Below are positions 56,316-64,000 of a DNA stretch of 64,000 nucleotides, piece after piece. Numbering within the stretch: position 1 is the first letter of the stretch; each line of letters starts with the position of its first letter. The DNA is taken from assembly GCF_902499335.1 (NCBI RefSeq), contig NZ_CABVQK010000003.1, positions 310,001-374,000 on the forward strand, written 5' to 3'. The position numbers were made by a program, and so were the translations under genes. Source of the stretch: Burkholderia lata. GTDB lineage: Bacteria; Pseudomonadota; Gammaproteobacteria; Burkholderiales; Burkholderiaceae. The notes under the pieces were generated by a model that searched no databases, was not told the DNA's origin, and was given only the letters and a program-made list of their open reading frames with translations.

Positions 56316-57260
56316 TCAGGCCGTCGCGGCTGCGCGCAGGCGGTGTACGATCTGGTTGTCCTTGCCCTGTACCAGCGGCGTCAGCACGAAGTTGAACTCG
56401 ATGTCCTGGTACGCATCGGCCTTCATGCCGAGCGCCGTGCCGCCGGTCTTGTCGACCACGGGCGGGATCAGCTCCTCGCGCGTCGCATACGCGAAGTCAT
56501 CCCAGATTAGCGGATCGCCGTCGATGTTGAACTGCGTCGTCAACTTGCGGTGGTCGTTGCTGTCGACGAAGAAGTGCACGTGCGCCGGGCGGTTGCCGTG
56601 GCGGCCGAGGCCGTTCAGCAGCTGCTGGGTCGCGCCCTGCGGCGGGCAGCCGTACCCGACCGGCATCAGCGTGCGGAATTCGTACTTGCCGTCGGCGCCC
56701 GTCTTCACGGCACCGCGCAGGTTGAAATCGCTCTGCTTGCCGGTCGGGTCGAAGTGCGAATAGAAGCCGTGCGAGTTCGCGTGCCAGCATTCGACCAGCG
56801 CGCCCGCGATCGGCTTGCCGTCGATGCCCGTGACCGTGCCGTGGATCACGAGCGGGCCCGCGCCGTCGTCCGCGTCGAGGTCGATCTTCGACACGCCGTC
56901 GCGCACCGGTGCGCCCGCGACATACAGCGGCCCTTCGATCGTGCGCGGCGTGCCGCCGTCGAGGCCGACTGCCTTGTCCGCGGCATCCATCCGGATGTCG
57001 AGATACTTCTCGAGGCCGAGGCCGGCCGCGAGCAGCGCCGCTTCGCCGTCCTGGCCGAGCTTGTTCAGGTAGTTGACGCCGGCCCACACTTCGTCGGGCG
57101 TGATGTCGAGATCGTCGATCGCCTTGAACAGGTCGCCCAGCAGCCGCAGCACGACCTGCTGCGTGCGCGCGTTACCGCCCTTCGTGCTGTCCGCGCCCGC
57201 GTTCGACGCGGCCTTCAGCAGTTCCTGCACTTCCCGGGTATCGAAAACTTTGACGCTCAT
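56316..57260 (-). CDS. catA: Catechol 1,2-dioxygenase
   Basis: A 314-residue intradiol dioxygenase. The helical N-terminal linker domain (about 1-100) is followed by the beta-rich catalytic core: TIEGPLYVAGAP, the Tyr ligands in DPTGKQSDFNLRGAVKTGADG (region) and MPVGYGCPPQG, and the His ligands in GNRPAHVHFFV. It opens catechol to cis,cis-muconate. It sits 52 bp after catB in the same operon. Confidence 0.97.
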   Translation of the reverse strand: MSVKVFDTREVQELLKAASNAGADSTKGGNARTQQVVLRLLGDLFKAIDDLDITPDEVWAGVNYLNKLGQDGEAALLAAGLGLEKYLDIRMDAADKAVGLDGGTPRTIEGPLYVAGAPVRDGVSKIDLDADDGAGPLVIHGTVTGIDGKPIAGALVECWHANSHGFYSHFDPTGKQSDFNLRGAVKTGADGKYEFRTLMPVGYGCPPQGATQQLLNGLGRHGNRPAHVHFFVDSNDHRKLTTQFNIDGDPLIWDDFAYATREELIPPVVDKTGGTALGMKADAYQDIEFNFVLTPLVQGKDNQIVHRLRAAATA

Positions 57261-57312
57261 GATGGTGTCTCCACGTGTATTGGGGGGAATGACGGCCTTT
57301 GCCTGGCTCGGG

Positions 57313-58449
57313 TTATCGCGCGACCTTCGTCAGCCCGTCGCGAGTGAAACGCCTGACCTTGTCCTCGTCGAGTTCGATGCCGAGGCCAGGGCCGTCCGGC
57401 ACGGTCAGTTCGAAGTCGCTGTAATCGAGCGGCTGCGTCAGGATCTCTTCGGTGATCAGCAGCGGGCCGAACAGTTCGGTGCCCCACTGCAGGTTCGCGA
57501 AACTCGCGAACAGGTGCGCGGACGCCACCGTGCTGAACGCGCCTTCGAGCATCGTGCCGCCGTACAGCTCGATACCGGCCGCATCCGCGATCGCGGCGAC
57601 GCGCTGCGCGGCGAACAGGCCACCGCTCTGTTCGATCTTGATCGCGAACACGTCGGCACCGTGATGCTTCGCGATGTCGAATGCGCTGTCGGGGCCCTGC
57701 AGGATTTCATCGGCCATCAGCGCGACCGGGAAGCGGCGCATCAGGCGCGCCAGCGCCGCGGCCGACGCCACCGGCTGCTCGACCAGTTCGCAGCCCGCAT
57801 CGGCCAGCGCCGGAATCGCGCGAGCAGCCTGCGTTTCGCTCCACGCCATGTTCACGTCGACACGCACCGATGCACGATCGCCGACGGCCTTCTTGATCTC
57901 GGCCACGTGGCGGATATCGGCCTCGGGCGCCTTCGCGCCGATCTTCAGCTTGAACACATTGTGGCGGCGCTGGTCGAGCATCCGCTCGGCCTCGGCGATG
58001 TCGGTGGCCGTGTCGCCCGATGCGAGCGTCCACGCAACCGGCAGGCGGTCACGGCGGCGGCCGCCGAGCAGTTCGCTCACCGGCACGCCGAGCCGCTTGC
58101 CGTGCGCGTCGAGCAGCGCGGTTTCGAGCGCGCTCTTCGCGAAGTGGTTGACCTTCGCGAGCTTGCCGAGGAACGCCATCAGCGTCTGGATGCGCGTCGC
58201 GTCCTTGCCGACGATTGCCGGCGCGAGATACGTGTCGATCGCCAGCTTCATCGCTTCGGGGCTTTCCGGGCCGTACGCCATCCCGGCGATCGTCGTGCCT
58301 TCGCCGAGGCCCGACACGCCGTCGCTGCAGAACACCTTCACGAGCATCAGCGTCTGGCCATACATCGTGGCCACCGACAGCTTGTGCGGGCGGATCGTCG
58401 GCAGGTCGACGAGGCGGGTTTCGATGCGTTCGATGGTGACGGAGGACAT
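57313..58449 (-). CDS. catB: Muconate cycloisomerase
   Basis: A 378-residue enolase-superfamily enzyme. IERIETRLVDLPTIRPHKLS at the N-terminus, the catalytic Lys in FKLKIGAK (K-x-K), metal ligands RVDVNMAW (D), LVEQPVAS (E), ALMADEILQG (D/E) and the second Lys FAIKIEQSGG. It converts cis,cis-muconate to muconolactone. It is the first gene of the leftward operon. Neither catC (muconolactone isomerase) nor a LysR regulator gene (catR/benM) is found next to it. Confidence 0.96.
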   Translation of the reverse strand: MSSVTIERIETRLVDLPTIRPHKLSVATMYGQTLMLVKVFCSDGVSGLGEGTTIAGMAYGPESPEAMKLAIDTYLAPAIVGKDATRIQTLMAFLGKLAKVNHFAKSALETALLDAHGKRLGVPVSELLGGRRRDRLPVAWTLASGDTATDIAEAERMLDQRRHNVFKLKIGAKAPEADIRHVAEIKKAVGDRASVRVDVNMAWSETQAARAIPALADAGCELVEQPVASAAALARLMRRFPVALMADEILQGPDSAFDIAKHHGADVFAIKIEQSGGLFAAQRVAAIADAAGIELYGGTMLEGAFSTVASAHLFASFANLQWGTELFGPLLITEEILTQPLDYSDFELTVPDGPGLGIELDEDKVRRFTRDGLTKVAR

Positions 58450-58530
58450 GGGGCACGCCGTGTGGGTGAAGTTCTTGAGGCGATTTATACGTCTCGGCCG
58501 AATCGAGCGTCCAATACTTTTAGGCGGCCA

Positions 58531-58555
58531 TTTCAATACCTGACAGGTATTGAAA
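58531..58555. promoter_or_regulatory. BenM/CatM-type LysR operator (ATAC-N7-GTAT)
   Basis: A perfect dyad with 11-bp arms (TTTCAATACCT and its complement) around GAC. At its core is ATAC-CTGACAG-GTAT, the ATAC-N7-GTAT consensus of the muconate/benzoate-responsive LysR regulators BenM, CatM and CatR. It is 82 bp upstream of the catB start. An ATACCTCATATGACAGG half-like site (about 58594) lies further upstream. These sites should make the operon inducible by muconate or benzoate; the regulator gene itself is elsewhere. Confidence 0.85.
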
Positions 58556-59396
58556 CGCGAAAATATCGTCGAAATTCTGCGACTCACCATACCTCATATG
58601 ACAGGCAATACGACCTGGAAGCCATGCTGGATCGAGGGGAGCGGCCACCCGGGATGGGGGCCGCCAAGGGCTGGCGGTGAAACGGCTGCAGCGGCGGCCG
58701 GGGCATGAAAAAGGCCGCTTCGCCGGGCCGCATCAGGGTTTTCCTGATGGGTCGCCGGCGTTGACCGGCGGGATTGGCGGCGCGCCCGATCGTCGGCAAC
58801 GGTGGCAGCACAACGCCGGGCGCGCCGAACCAACGAACGAGACGCATCGCCGGAACGGTACACCGGCACGCTCGACGGGAACGCGGCTGTCCGGCATCGG
58901 GATTCCGCCCGAGCGCGGGGGACGTGCGCCGCAGCAGGCTCATCCGGCAGGCGGCCGCTTCCCTTACGGTGGCGCATGGCGGACGATCCGGCCAACGTCG
59001 GCGCCGGCCCCTTCCCGCTCGCGCGCAAGTCGAATATCCGCTGGCACCCAACAATCAAAAAGCATCTTTATTGATTGGAAAATCCCTTGAGTTAATCGAT
59101 GTTTATAAAAACATGAGAAACATTTTTTAACTTCCACAAACCTCTTGCGCCGTAAAATTTTGTGACATACATTCAGCACGCCATACTAATGGAGACATCA
59201 CTTAAGCCCTCGCTTCATTAAAAATAACAGCGGCCCTGATCGGGGTTAATTCACCAAACAATACCTGCGGCGCGTAATCGCGCAGGATTTTTCACGCCCA
59301 TTAAATTCATTAAAAGACGGCAAACAGGAGGTTGCCAAATAGAGGAGACGTATAAAAACTTGCTCGCTTTTTCAAATTCGAACAGAAGGGGTAAAA
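58556..59396. other. Long intergenic region between the ben/cat operon and the S10-type peptidase
   Basis: About 840 bp. The left part (to about 59,000) is GC-rich with open frames on both strands, none with a family signature. The right part (59,040-59,396) is markedly AT-rich and contains ATGTTT-ATAA-AAACAT at 59099-59114 and other short AT inverted repeats. I take it as the promoter region of the peptidase gene. No RNA gene is recognised. Confidence 0.45.
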
Positions 59397-61337
59397 ATGT
59401 CGCGTTTACCTGATGCGAATCATTTCGGCCGTCGGCTACCGTCGATCAAGGCCGCCTATCTCGGAGCGGCCATCCTCGCCGCATGTCTCGTATCCGCCTG
59501 CGGTGGCGATGACGGCCCGGCCGCTACAACGTCTTCCGCTGCGGCGCCGGCGCCGCTACCGCCTCAAACCACGTCCGCCACCACACCGGCATCGCCGTCG
59601 CTGCCGCAACTGGCCGCCGACCAGCCCTACGTCGACAACACGGCCTACGACACGACCGCAACCGGATCGCTACCGTCCGCGACGGAAGCAGCGGCCGTGA
59701 CGCACCATCGCATTACGCTCAACGGCAAGCCCCTGACCTATACGGCGACGGCGGGCCACTTGACCGTGCGCGATCCCAACACCAACGCGCCGACGGCGTC
59801 GCTCTTCTATACGGCGTACACGCTGGACGGCGCGGACGTCACCAAGCGCCCTGTCACCTTCTTCTTCAACGGCGGGCCCGGTTCATCGTCGAACTTTCTC
59901 CATATGGGTTCTTACGCGCCGATGCGGGTATTTTCCGCACAAGGCTCGACCGTCTCCGGTCCCAATGACGTCACCCTGGGAGAAAATCCGCAGACGCTGC
60001 TCGACAAGACCGATATCGTGTTCGTCGATCCGCCGGGAACGGGTTATTCGGAAGCGATCGCGCCGAAGCAGAACAAGGATTTCTGGGGCGTCGATGCGGA
60101 TGAACTGGTCAATGCGGGGCTGATCTACCGCTACCTGAACATCAACAACCGCGGACAGTCGCCGTTGATGATCTACGGCGAGTCGTACGGCGGCCCGCGT
60201 GTCGGGATCATGTCGTACACGCTGCACGATACGTACGGGATCAAGCTGAGCGGCCTCCTGATGCAGGCACCCGCGTTGAATTTCTACGAAAATGCCAGTT
60301 CCAACCGCTACCCGGACGGGTCGGTTCACCCCGCACGGCGCTATCCGCTTCCTGCATTCACGATTCCCACCATTACAATGGCCGCGAAATACTGGGGGGC
60401 AATTAGCGACCCGTCACTGGTCAACCTGAGTCTCACCGATCTTTTTCAAAAGTCTGAAGATTTCGTATTCAGCGACCTGAAGAAACTCGCCAATCCGATC
60501 GGTAGCGACGGATCGATCGACACGTCCTGGCAAAGCTCGGCTGCCGCGATGACCCAGTCGCAAGCGTCGGTTCAGCCGCTCAATGCACTGCTCGGAAACG
60601 GCGTGTACGCGTCGGCAAACAATAGCTACCTCTTCAATCAGGCCGCGACAGGTTCGCCGTCCAGTTCCGCAGACCAAAGCATCACGCTGCGCATGGCCAA
60701 TGCGATGGTGAGTCAAGTCGGTGCGCAGTCGTTTTATGTGACGAATTTCGGCTTTGTCGCGTCCGTTGATGCGATGGTCAACGGAAAGACGCTCGGGCTT
60801 TATGATTTACGCAAGGCGTTAACGGGAACCACGATCCCCGCATCGATCAGCAATTACCTGACTTACGATCCATCCCTTGACGACCTGTCCGCCTATACGC
60901 CGATCTTCACGTCGTATGCGTACAACACGCTCAAGTATCAAGCGGTTTCCGGATATCAAGGGCTGAATTCGGCGATCAGTTCTGCCTGGAACAAGCTCAC
61001 GAGCTATCCGGATGGTTCTCGGCTCCCGTTTCCGGACGCGACCATTTTCATTGCCGACGAAATGGCGATCAATCCGAAAATGCAGGTGCTGACCGCGGCC
61101 GGGTACTACGACGGCGTGGTCCCGGCCGCCGCAATCGACTGGGACATGCAATACGTATCGGATCCGAACGGCGGCCAGATCCCGCAATCGCAAATGCAGT
61201 CCAACTACACGCGGGTGCTGTACCCGGGAGGCCATATGGCATACGCAGACGACGCCAGCCGTCAACAGATGCACGACACGCTGGTCGGCTTCTATGCGAA
61301 GGCAACCACCAGCTCCATTCCGTCGATGTCCCGGTAG
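59397..61337 (+). CDS. Lipoprotein serine carboxypeptidase-like (S10 family) enzyme
   Basis: A 646-residue protein. The lipoprotein signal has its lipobox at LVSAC (AILAACLVSACGGDDG), then a Thr/Pro/Ala linker to about 80. The catalytic domain has S10 hallmarks: FFFNGGPGSSSNFLHMGSYAP in two parts (NGGPGSSS, oxyanion region), FVDPPGTGYSEA, the nucleophile Ser in IYGESYGGPRVG, a C-terminal Asp (YYDGVVPAAA), and the His in YPGGHMAY. It would cleave C-terminal residues of peptides at the outer membrane or periplasm. It is preceded by an AT-rich promoter region and stands alone. Confidence 0.9.
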   Translation: MSRLPDANHFGRRLPSIKAAYLGAAILAACLVSACGGDDGPAATTSSAAAPAPLPPQTTSATTPASPSLPQLAADQPYVDNTAYDTTATGSLPSATEAAAVTHHRITLNGKPLTYTATAGHLTVRDPNTNAPTASLFYTAYTLDGADVTKRPVTFFFNGGPGSSSNFLHMGSYAPMRVFSAQGSTVSGPNDVTLGENPQTLLDKTDIVFVDPPGTGYSEAIAPKQNKDFWGVDADELVNAGLIYRYLNINNRGQSPLMIYGESYGGPRVGIMSYTLHDTYGIKLSGLLMQAPALNFYENASSNRYPDGSVHPARRYPLPAFTIPTITMAAKYWGAISDPSLVNLSLTDLFQKSEDFVFSDLKKLANPIGSDGSIDTSWQSSAAAMTQSQASVQPLNALLGNGVYASANNSYLFNQAATGSPSSSADQSITLRMANAMVSQVGAQSFYVTNFGFVASVDAMVNGKTLGLYDLRKALTGTTIPASISNYLTYDPSLDDLSAYTPIFTSYAYNTLKYQAVSGYQGLNSAISSAWNKLTSYPDGSRLPFPDATIFIADEMAINPKMQVLTAAGYYDGVVPAAAIDWDMQYVSDPNGGQIPQSQMQSNYTRVLYPGGHMAYADDASRQQMHDTLVGFYAKATTSSIPSMSR

Positions 61338-61350
61338 CCGCACCGGCGCG

Positions 61351-61417
61351 CTGCCAGGAACGCGACAGCCGAGCCGATCGCATCCCGTCGCGATCGGCTC
61401 GCCGGGCGTCCTGGCAG
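61351..61417. terminator. Two-tier hairpin between convergent genes
   Basis: The inner stem CGAGCCGATCGC (61370-61381) pairs perfectly with 61390-61401 across 8 bases. An outer stem CTGCCAGG (61351-61358) pairs with CCTGGCAG (61410-61417). This 67-nt structure lies between the 3' ends of the peptidase (61337) and the amidase (61426). It is probably a bidirectional terminator, though without a T-run. Confidence 0.6.
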
Positions 61418-61425
61418 ATTACGCG

Positions 61426-62910
61426 TCACGACGCGCCGTCGCTGGCCGGATATCCGGCCAGCCGCCCCTCTACCCCATACCCGTCATCCGGCGCCGGCAA
61501 CCGCCCGAGGACCCGCTCGACCTCCAGCGCGACCGCGATGAGCTCGCGATCGGTGCCGGCTGCCCCATCCAGTGCGAGACCGACCGGCAGCCCGGCCGCC
61601 GTCAGGCCGGCCGGGACGGTCATGCCCGGTACGCCGGCGTTGCTGCCCGGCTCGGTATTCCGGATGTAGGTCGAGAACACCGAAGCGGTCTCGCCGTTGA
61701 GGATCATCGCGTCGCCCGACGGAATCGGGCACGCGGCGGCGATCGTGGTCGGAAACACCAGCGCATCGGCACCGCTGTCGGCGAGGCACTGCCGATACGC
61801 GGCACGCGACCGCGCACGCCGGTCGAGCGCGGTGCGGTACGCCGCTTCGGCGATACCGTCCGGGCCGGTGATATGGCGGGCGATCTTCGCGACGTCCGGG
61901 CTTCCCACGTTCGCGACGATGTCATCGACCGACAGCTCGTAGCCGTTCTCGACCAGGTACGCGTGCATCGACGAACGGAATTCATACATCGCGATGACGG
62001 CCGGCTCGTCGTCGAAGAACCCCGGATAGTCGTTCAGGTCGAGGTCGACGCACTCGAATCCCGCCTGCTCCAGCTTTGCCACCGCGGCATTCGCCACCGC
62101 GTCGACATCCGGCGCGAGGCCACGCCAGAACGTCGTGCGCGGGACCGCCAGGCGCACCGGGCGCGTCGCGCTGCGCGTCGGCATCGACGTCGGCGCGCCG
62201 GTGCCGGTGCCGGTGCCCGACAGAATCGCGTCGAGCAGCGCGATGTCCTCGACCGACCGCGCGATCGGCCCGACGGTGTCGCGCGTGCGCGAAATCGGCG
62301 CCACGCCAGCCGACGGGTAGCGCCCCACGGTCGGACGGAGGCCGACGGCGCCGCACAGCGCCGCCGGAATCCGGACCGAGCCGCCGGTGTCCGTCCCGAG
62401 TGCGGCAGGCACCACGCCCGCGCCGACCAGTGCGCCCGAGCCGCTGCTGCTGCCGCCCGGGATCCGGTTGAAGTCGTACGGGTTGCGTACCGCGCCCGTC
62501 ACTCGGTTGTTGCCCGATACGCCGAATGCCAGCTCGTGCAGGTTCGCCTTGCCCGCGATCAGCGCCCCGTGCGCCAGCAGCCGCGCGACGACCGGCGCGT
62601 GCTGCGGCGGCACGCGGTTGTGCAGCGCCAGCGTGCCGTTGCCGGTCGGCAGGCAGGCGGTATCGATGTTGTCCTTGATCGCGATCGGCAGGCCCAGCAG
62701 CGCGTGCGGGGTAGCCGACGTCGCGAGGTCGCGGTCGCAGCGGGCCGCTTCGGCGAGCAGCCGCGCGTCGTCGACACATGTAAAGCCGTTCAGGTAGCGC
62801 CAGCGTGCGTGCCGCTCGATCAATGCGTACGCGTAGTCGACACAGGAAAACTCCCGGCGCAGGATCGCGTTCCGGGCTTCGGTGAGCGTCAGGGTTCCCA
62901 GGGTGGGCAT
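61426..62910 (-). CDS. Amidase-signature enzyme, indoleacetamide hydrolase-like
   Basis: A 494-residue amidase. The Ser-cisSer-Lys triad is visible: Lys in LPIAIKDNIDT, the cis-Ser in GGSSSGSGALV and the nucleophile in GTDTGGSVRIPAALCG. VGLRPTVGRYP follows. It resembles the IaaH/indole-3-acetamide hydrolase group and other aryl-amide hydrolases. No tryptophan monooxygenase (iaaM) is adjacent, so an auxin pathway is not established. Start ATG 62910 (MPTLGTLTLTEARN). It is followed upstream by a leftward LuxR-type regulator after 102 bp. Confidence 0.88.
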   Translation of the reverse strand: MPTLGTLTLTEARNAILRREFSCVDYAYALIERHARWRYLNGFTCVDDARLLAEAARCDRDLATSATPHALLGLPIAIKDNIDTACLPTGNGTLALHNRVPPQHAPVVARLLAHGALIAGKANLHELAFGVSGNNRVTGAVRNPYDFNRIPGGSSSGSGALVGAGVVPAALGTDTGGSVRIPAALCGAVGLRPTVGRYPSAGVAPISRTRDTVGPIARSVEDIALLDAILSGTGTGTGAPTSMPTRSATRPVRLAVPRTTFWRGLAPDVDAVANAAVAKLEQAGFECVDLDLNDYPGFFDDEPAVIAMYEFRSSMHAYLVENGYELSVDDIVANVGSPDVAKIARHITGPDGIAEAAYRTALDRRARSRAAYRQCLADSGADALVFPTTIAAACPIPSGDAMILNGETASVFSTYIRNTEPGSNAGVPGMTVPAGLTAAGLPVGLALDGAAGTDRELIAVALEVERVLGRLPAPDDGYGVEGRLAGYPASDGAS

Positions 62911-63012
62911 CGTCGTCGTTCCTCGTCACAGGGGATCGTCACAAGGTAGGACGCGCCGATTTTGACGCCCATCATCACAATGGATGACCCCGGCCGTCGG
63001 CCGCGCGGCCGG

Positions 63013-63834
63013 TCAAGCCAGCGCGGCCGCCAGGCTCGCGCGGTTGGCGACGCCCTTCTTCGCCATCACGCGCCGCAGGTGCGTGCGGACCGTCGGCACC
63101 CCGATGCCGAGCGTGCGCGCAACGTTCTTGTCGGTATAGCCGGCGGCGACGAGCCGCGCGACGTCGCTCTCGCGCTCGGTCAGCCCCGCGCACGCATGGC
63201 GCCGCCGCAGCAGCGCGCGCCGGAAAAACGGCTCGATGCCGTTCAACAGCAGCTTGTCGCGTTCGGTGAAATCGGGCCGCCCCTGCGCCCGCCAGATGCG
63301 CAGGTCGCCGACGTGCGTCGCGCCGTCGAACGCGTAGACGTTGATGCCGTGGTGCATGCCGTCGCGGCACAGGAAATCGTTGTAGAACTCGGTCTGCTCC
63401 AGCTCGCGCCGGCTCACCACCTCGTCGACGCAGGTCGCCACGCGGCGCGCGCACAGCTGTGACGTGACCGGATCGACATGCTGGAACCACGCTTCGTACC
63501 GGGCGATCTGCAACGGATCGACGTTGTACGAGAACCCGTTGCGCCACAGGCCGGTTCGTTCGTCGCAGTCGAACGACGCGGCGAAATCGGCACGCAGCAG
63601 CTGCGTGATCGCGGGCAGCACGACCGTCCTGACGTCGACGACCGGCCCCAGCTCTTCCAGGCGGGCGACGATGTCGCCGAACAGCCGGAGTTCCTCTGGC
63701 GTGATATCGGACGCGGAAAGGTTCATGACGGACGGTTCCTCGGCAAGCCGGTGGAGATCATCTGCATCGAGCGCTTCGACGAGGGCTTTCGCGACAAAGG
63801 CCCGAACGGCCGCGGGTGCGTCGCGATCCGCCAT
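63013..63834 (-). CDS. LuxR-family regulator with GAF-like sensor domain
   Basis: A 273-residue regulator. Residues 1-200 form a ligand- or PAS/GAF-like domain (ITQLLRADFAASFDCDERTG, WFQHVDPVTSQLCARRVAT). The C-terminal LuxR HTH is LTERESDVARLVAAGYTDKNVARTLGIGVPTVRTHLRRVMAKKGV (shown in parts: LTERESDVARLVAAGY, DKNVARTLGI, VRTHLRRVM). It has neither a classical autoinducer-binding motif nor a receiver domain. I used the ATG at 63834; the ATG at 63726 (MNLSASD) is an alternative. Same direction as the amidase and probably its regulator. Confidence 0.86.
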   Translation of the reverse strand: MADRDAPAAVRAFVAKALVEALDADDLHRLAEEPSVMNLSASDITPEELRLFGDIVARLEELGPVVDVRTVVLPAITQLLRADFAASFDCDERTGLWRNGFSYNVDPLQIARYEAWFQHVDPVTSQLCARRVATCVDEVVSRRELEQTEFYNDFLCRDGMHHGINVYAFDGATHVGDLRIWRAQGRPDFTERDKLLLNGIEPFFRRALLRRRHACAGLTERESDVARLVAAGYTDKNVARTLGIGVPTVRTHLRRVMAKKGVANRASLAAALA

Positions 63835-63963
63835 GTTACCCGGCTGGTCGACGCATTGCGTATCGGATACGACACCTGAACCGTTTGCCCCGGCGCACGA
63901 GGCAAGGCACACGTTTTCCCGAGGAGAACCAGGGGGGCGAACAAGGTAAACGTAAATTCCTAT

Positions 63964-64000
63964 CATAAGCCGCGAAGTCATGAAAATTCGCGTGCTTATG
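63964..64000. promoter_or_regulatory. Long imperfect inverted repeat at the window edge
   Basis: CATAAGC-CGCGAA (63964-63976) pairs with TTCGCG-TGCTTATG (63987-64000), with a single extra base in the right arm and a 10-base centre. It lies 130 bp upstream of the LuxR-family gene. It could be its operator or that of a gene beyond the edge. Confidence 0.4.

Noticed and set aside
58594..59090. Open frames of 130-150 codons on both strands upstream of catB
   Set aside because: They consist mainly of Arg/Pro/Ala and mirror each other; neither has a plausible start or homology. The expected LysR regulator gene is not encoded here.

Overview
The window is GC-rich DNA with strong GC3 codon bias and typical Burkholderia gene families: Porin_4 porins, N-type ATPase, ben/cat operon, sulfonate-sulfur genes, DUF1275, DUF2909 and DUF3088. 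It most likely comes from a secondary chromosome of a Burkholderia cepacia complex species or close relative. No rRNA, tRNA, replication origin or intact prophage is visible. Most of it is accessory metabolism arranged in self-contained modules.

Layout. (1) 1-7.8 kb: the start of an N-type (AtpQ/AtpR) ATPase operon runs leftwards. It diverges from a PHA synthase / MaoC-phosphotransacetylase / acetate kinase / FabI-like reductase operon. An FNR/Anr-type box (2516-2529) lies between them, so this looks like a low-oxygen energy module similar to the lxa locus of B. cenocepacia. (2) 7.8-12.9 kb: a scarred stretch with an ISL3-type transposase remnant, an AT-richer acyltransferase, a phage tail D fragment, a GT-A-like protein and a small membrane protein. 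(3) 12.9-24.7 kb: organosulfur acquisition. It has two ABC-type binding proteins, one complete transporter, an SfnG-like flavin monooxygenase, an SfnB-like flavoprotein, a TauD-like dioxygenase, and a molybdenum sulfite dehydrogenase with its cytochrome c. (4) 24.8-36.6 kb: assorted genes. They include a signalling locus made of a 7TM-type histidine kinase, an LqsR-like response regulator and a divergent hotdog thioesterase, with a lux-box-like dyad beside it. Further on is an HPr-like protein lacking the phosphorylatable histidine.

(5) 36.6-46.7 kb: a porin, a GH114 (polygalactosaminidase-family) lipoprotein and an exported GH27/36-type glycosidase. These face a DMT transporter-agaZ-agaS-agaK-agaR operon across an array of CTTTCG/CGAAAG sites. 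I read this as a complete uptake and catabolism system for a galactosamine-containing polymer such as fungal galactosaminogalactan or Pel-type exopolysaccharide. (6) 46.7-49.3 kb: an acetyltransferase, small proteins and an orphan OmpR-type regulator. (7) 49.3-58.5 kb: a long leftward catB-catA-benABCD operon with an ATAC-N7-GTAT site upstream. It continues into RidA, creatininase-family, YVTN-propeller and DUF1641 genes. (8) 59-64 kb: a lipoprotein S10-type peptidase, an amidase resembling indoleacetamide hydrolases, and a LuxR-type regulator.

Starts were chosen from Shine-Dalgarno placement, ATGA overlaps and family start positions. Long open frames antisense to genes are GC-codon mirrors and are omitted. 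All family assignments come from reading the protein sequences; no database search was run.
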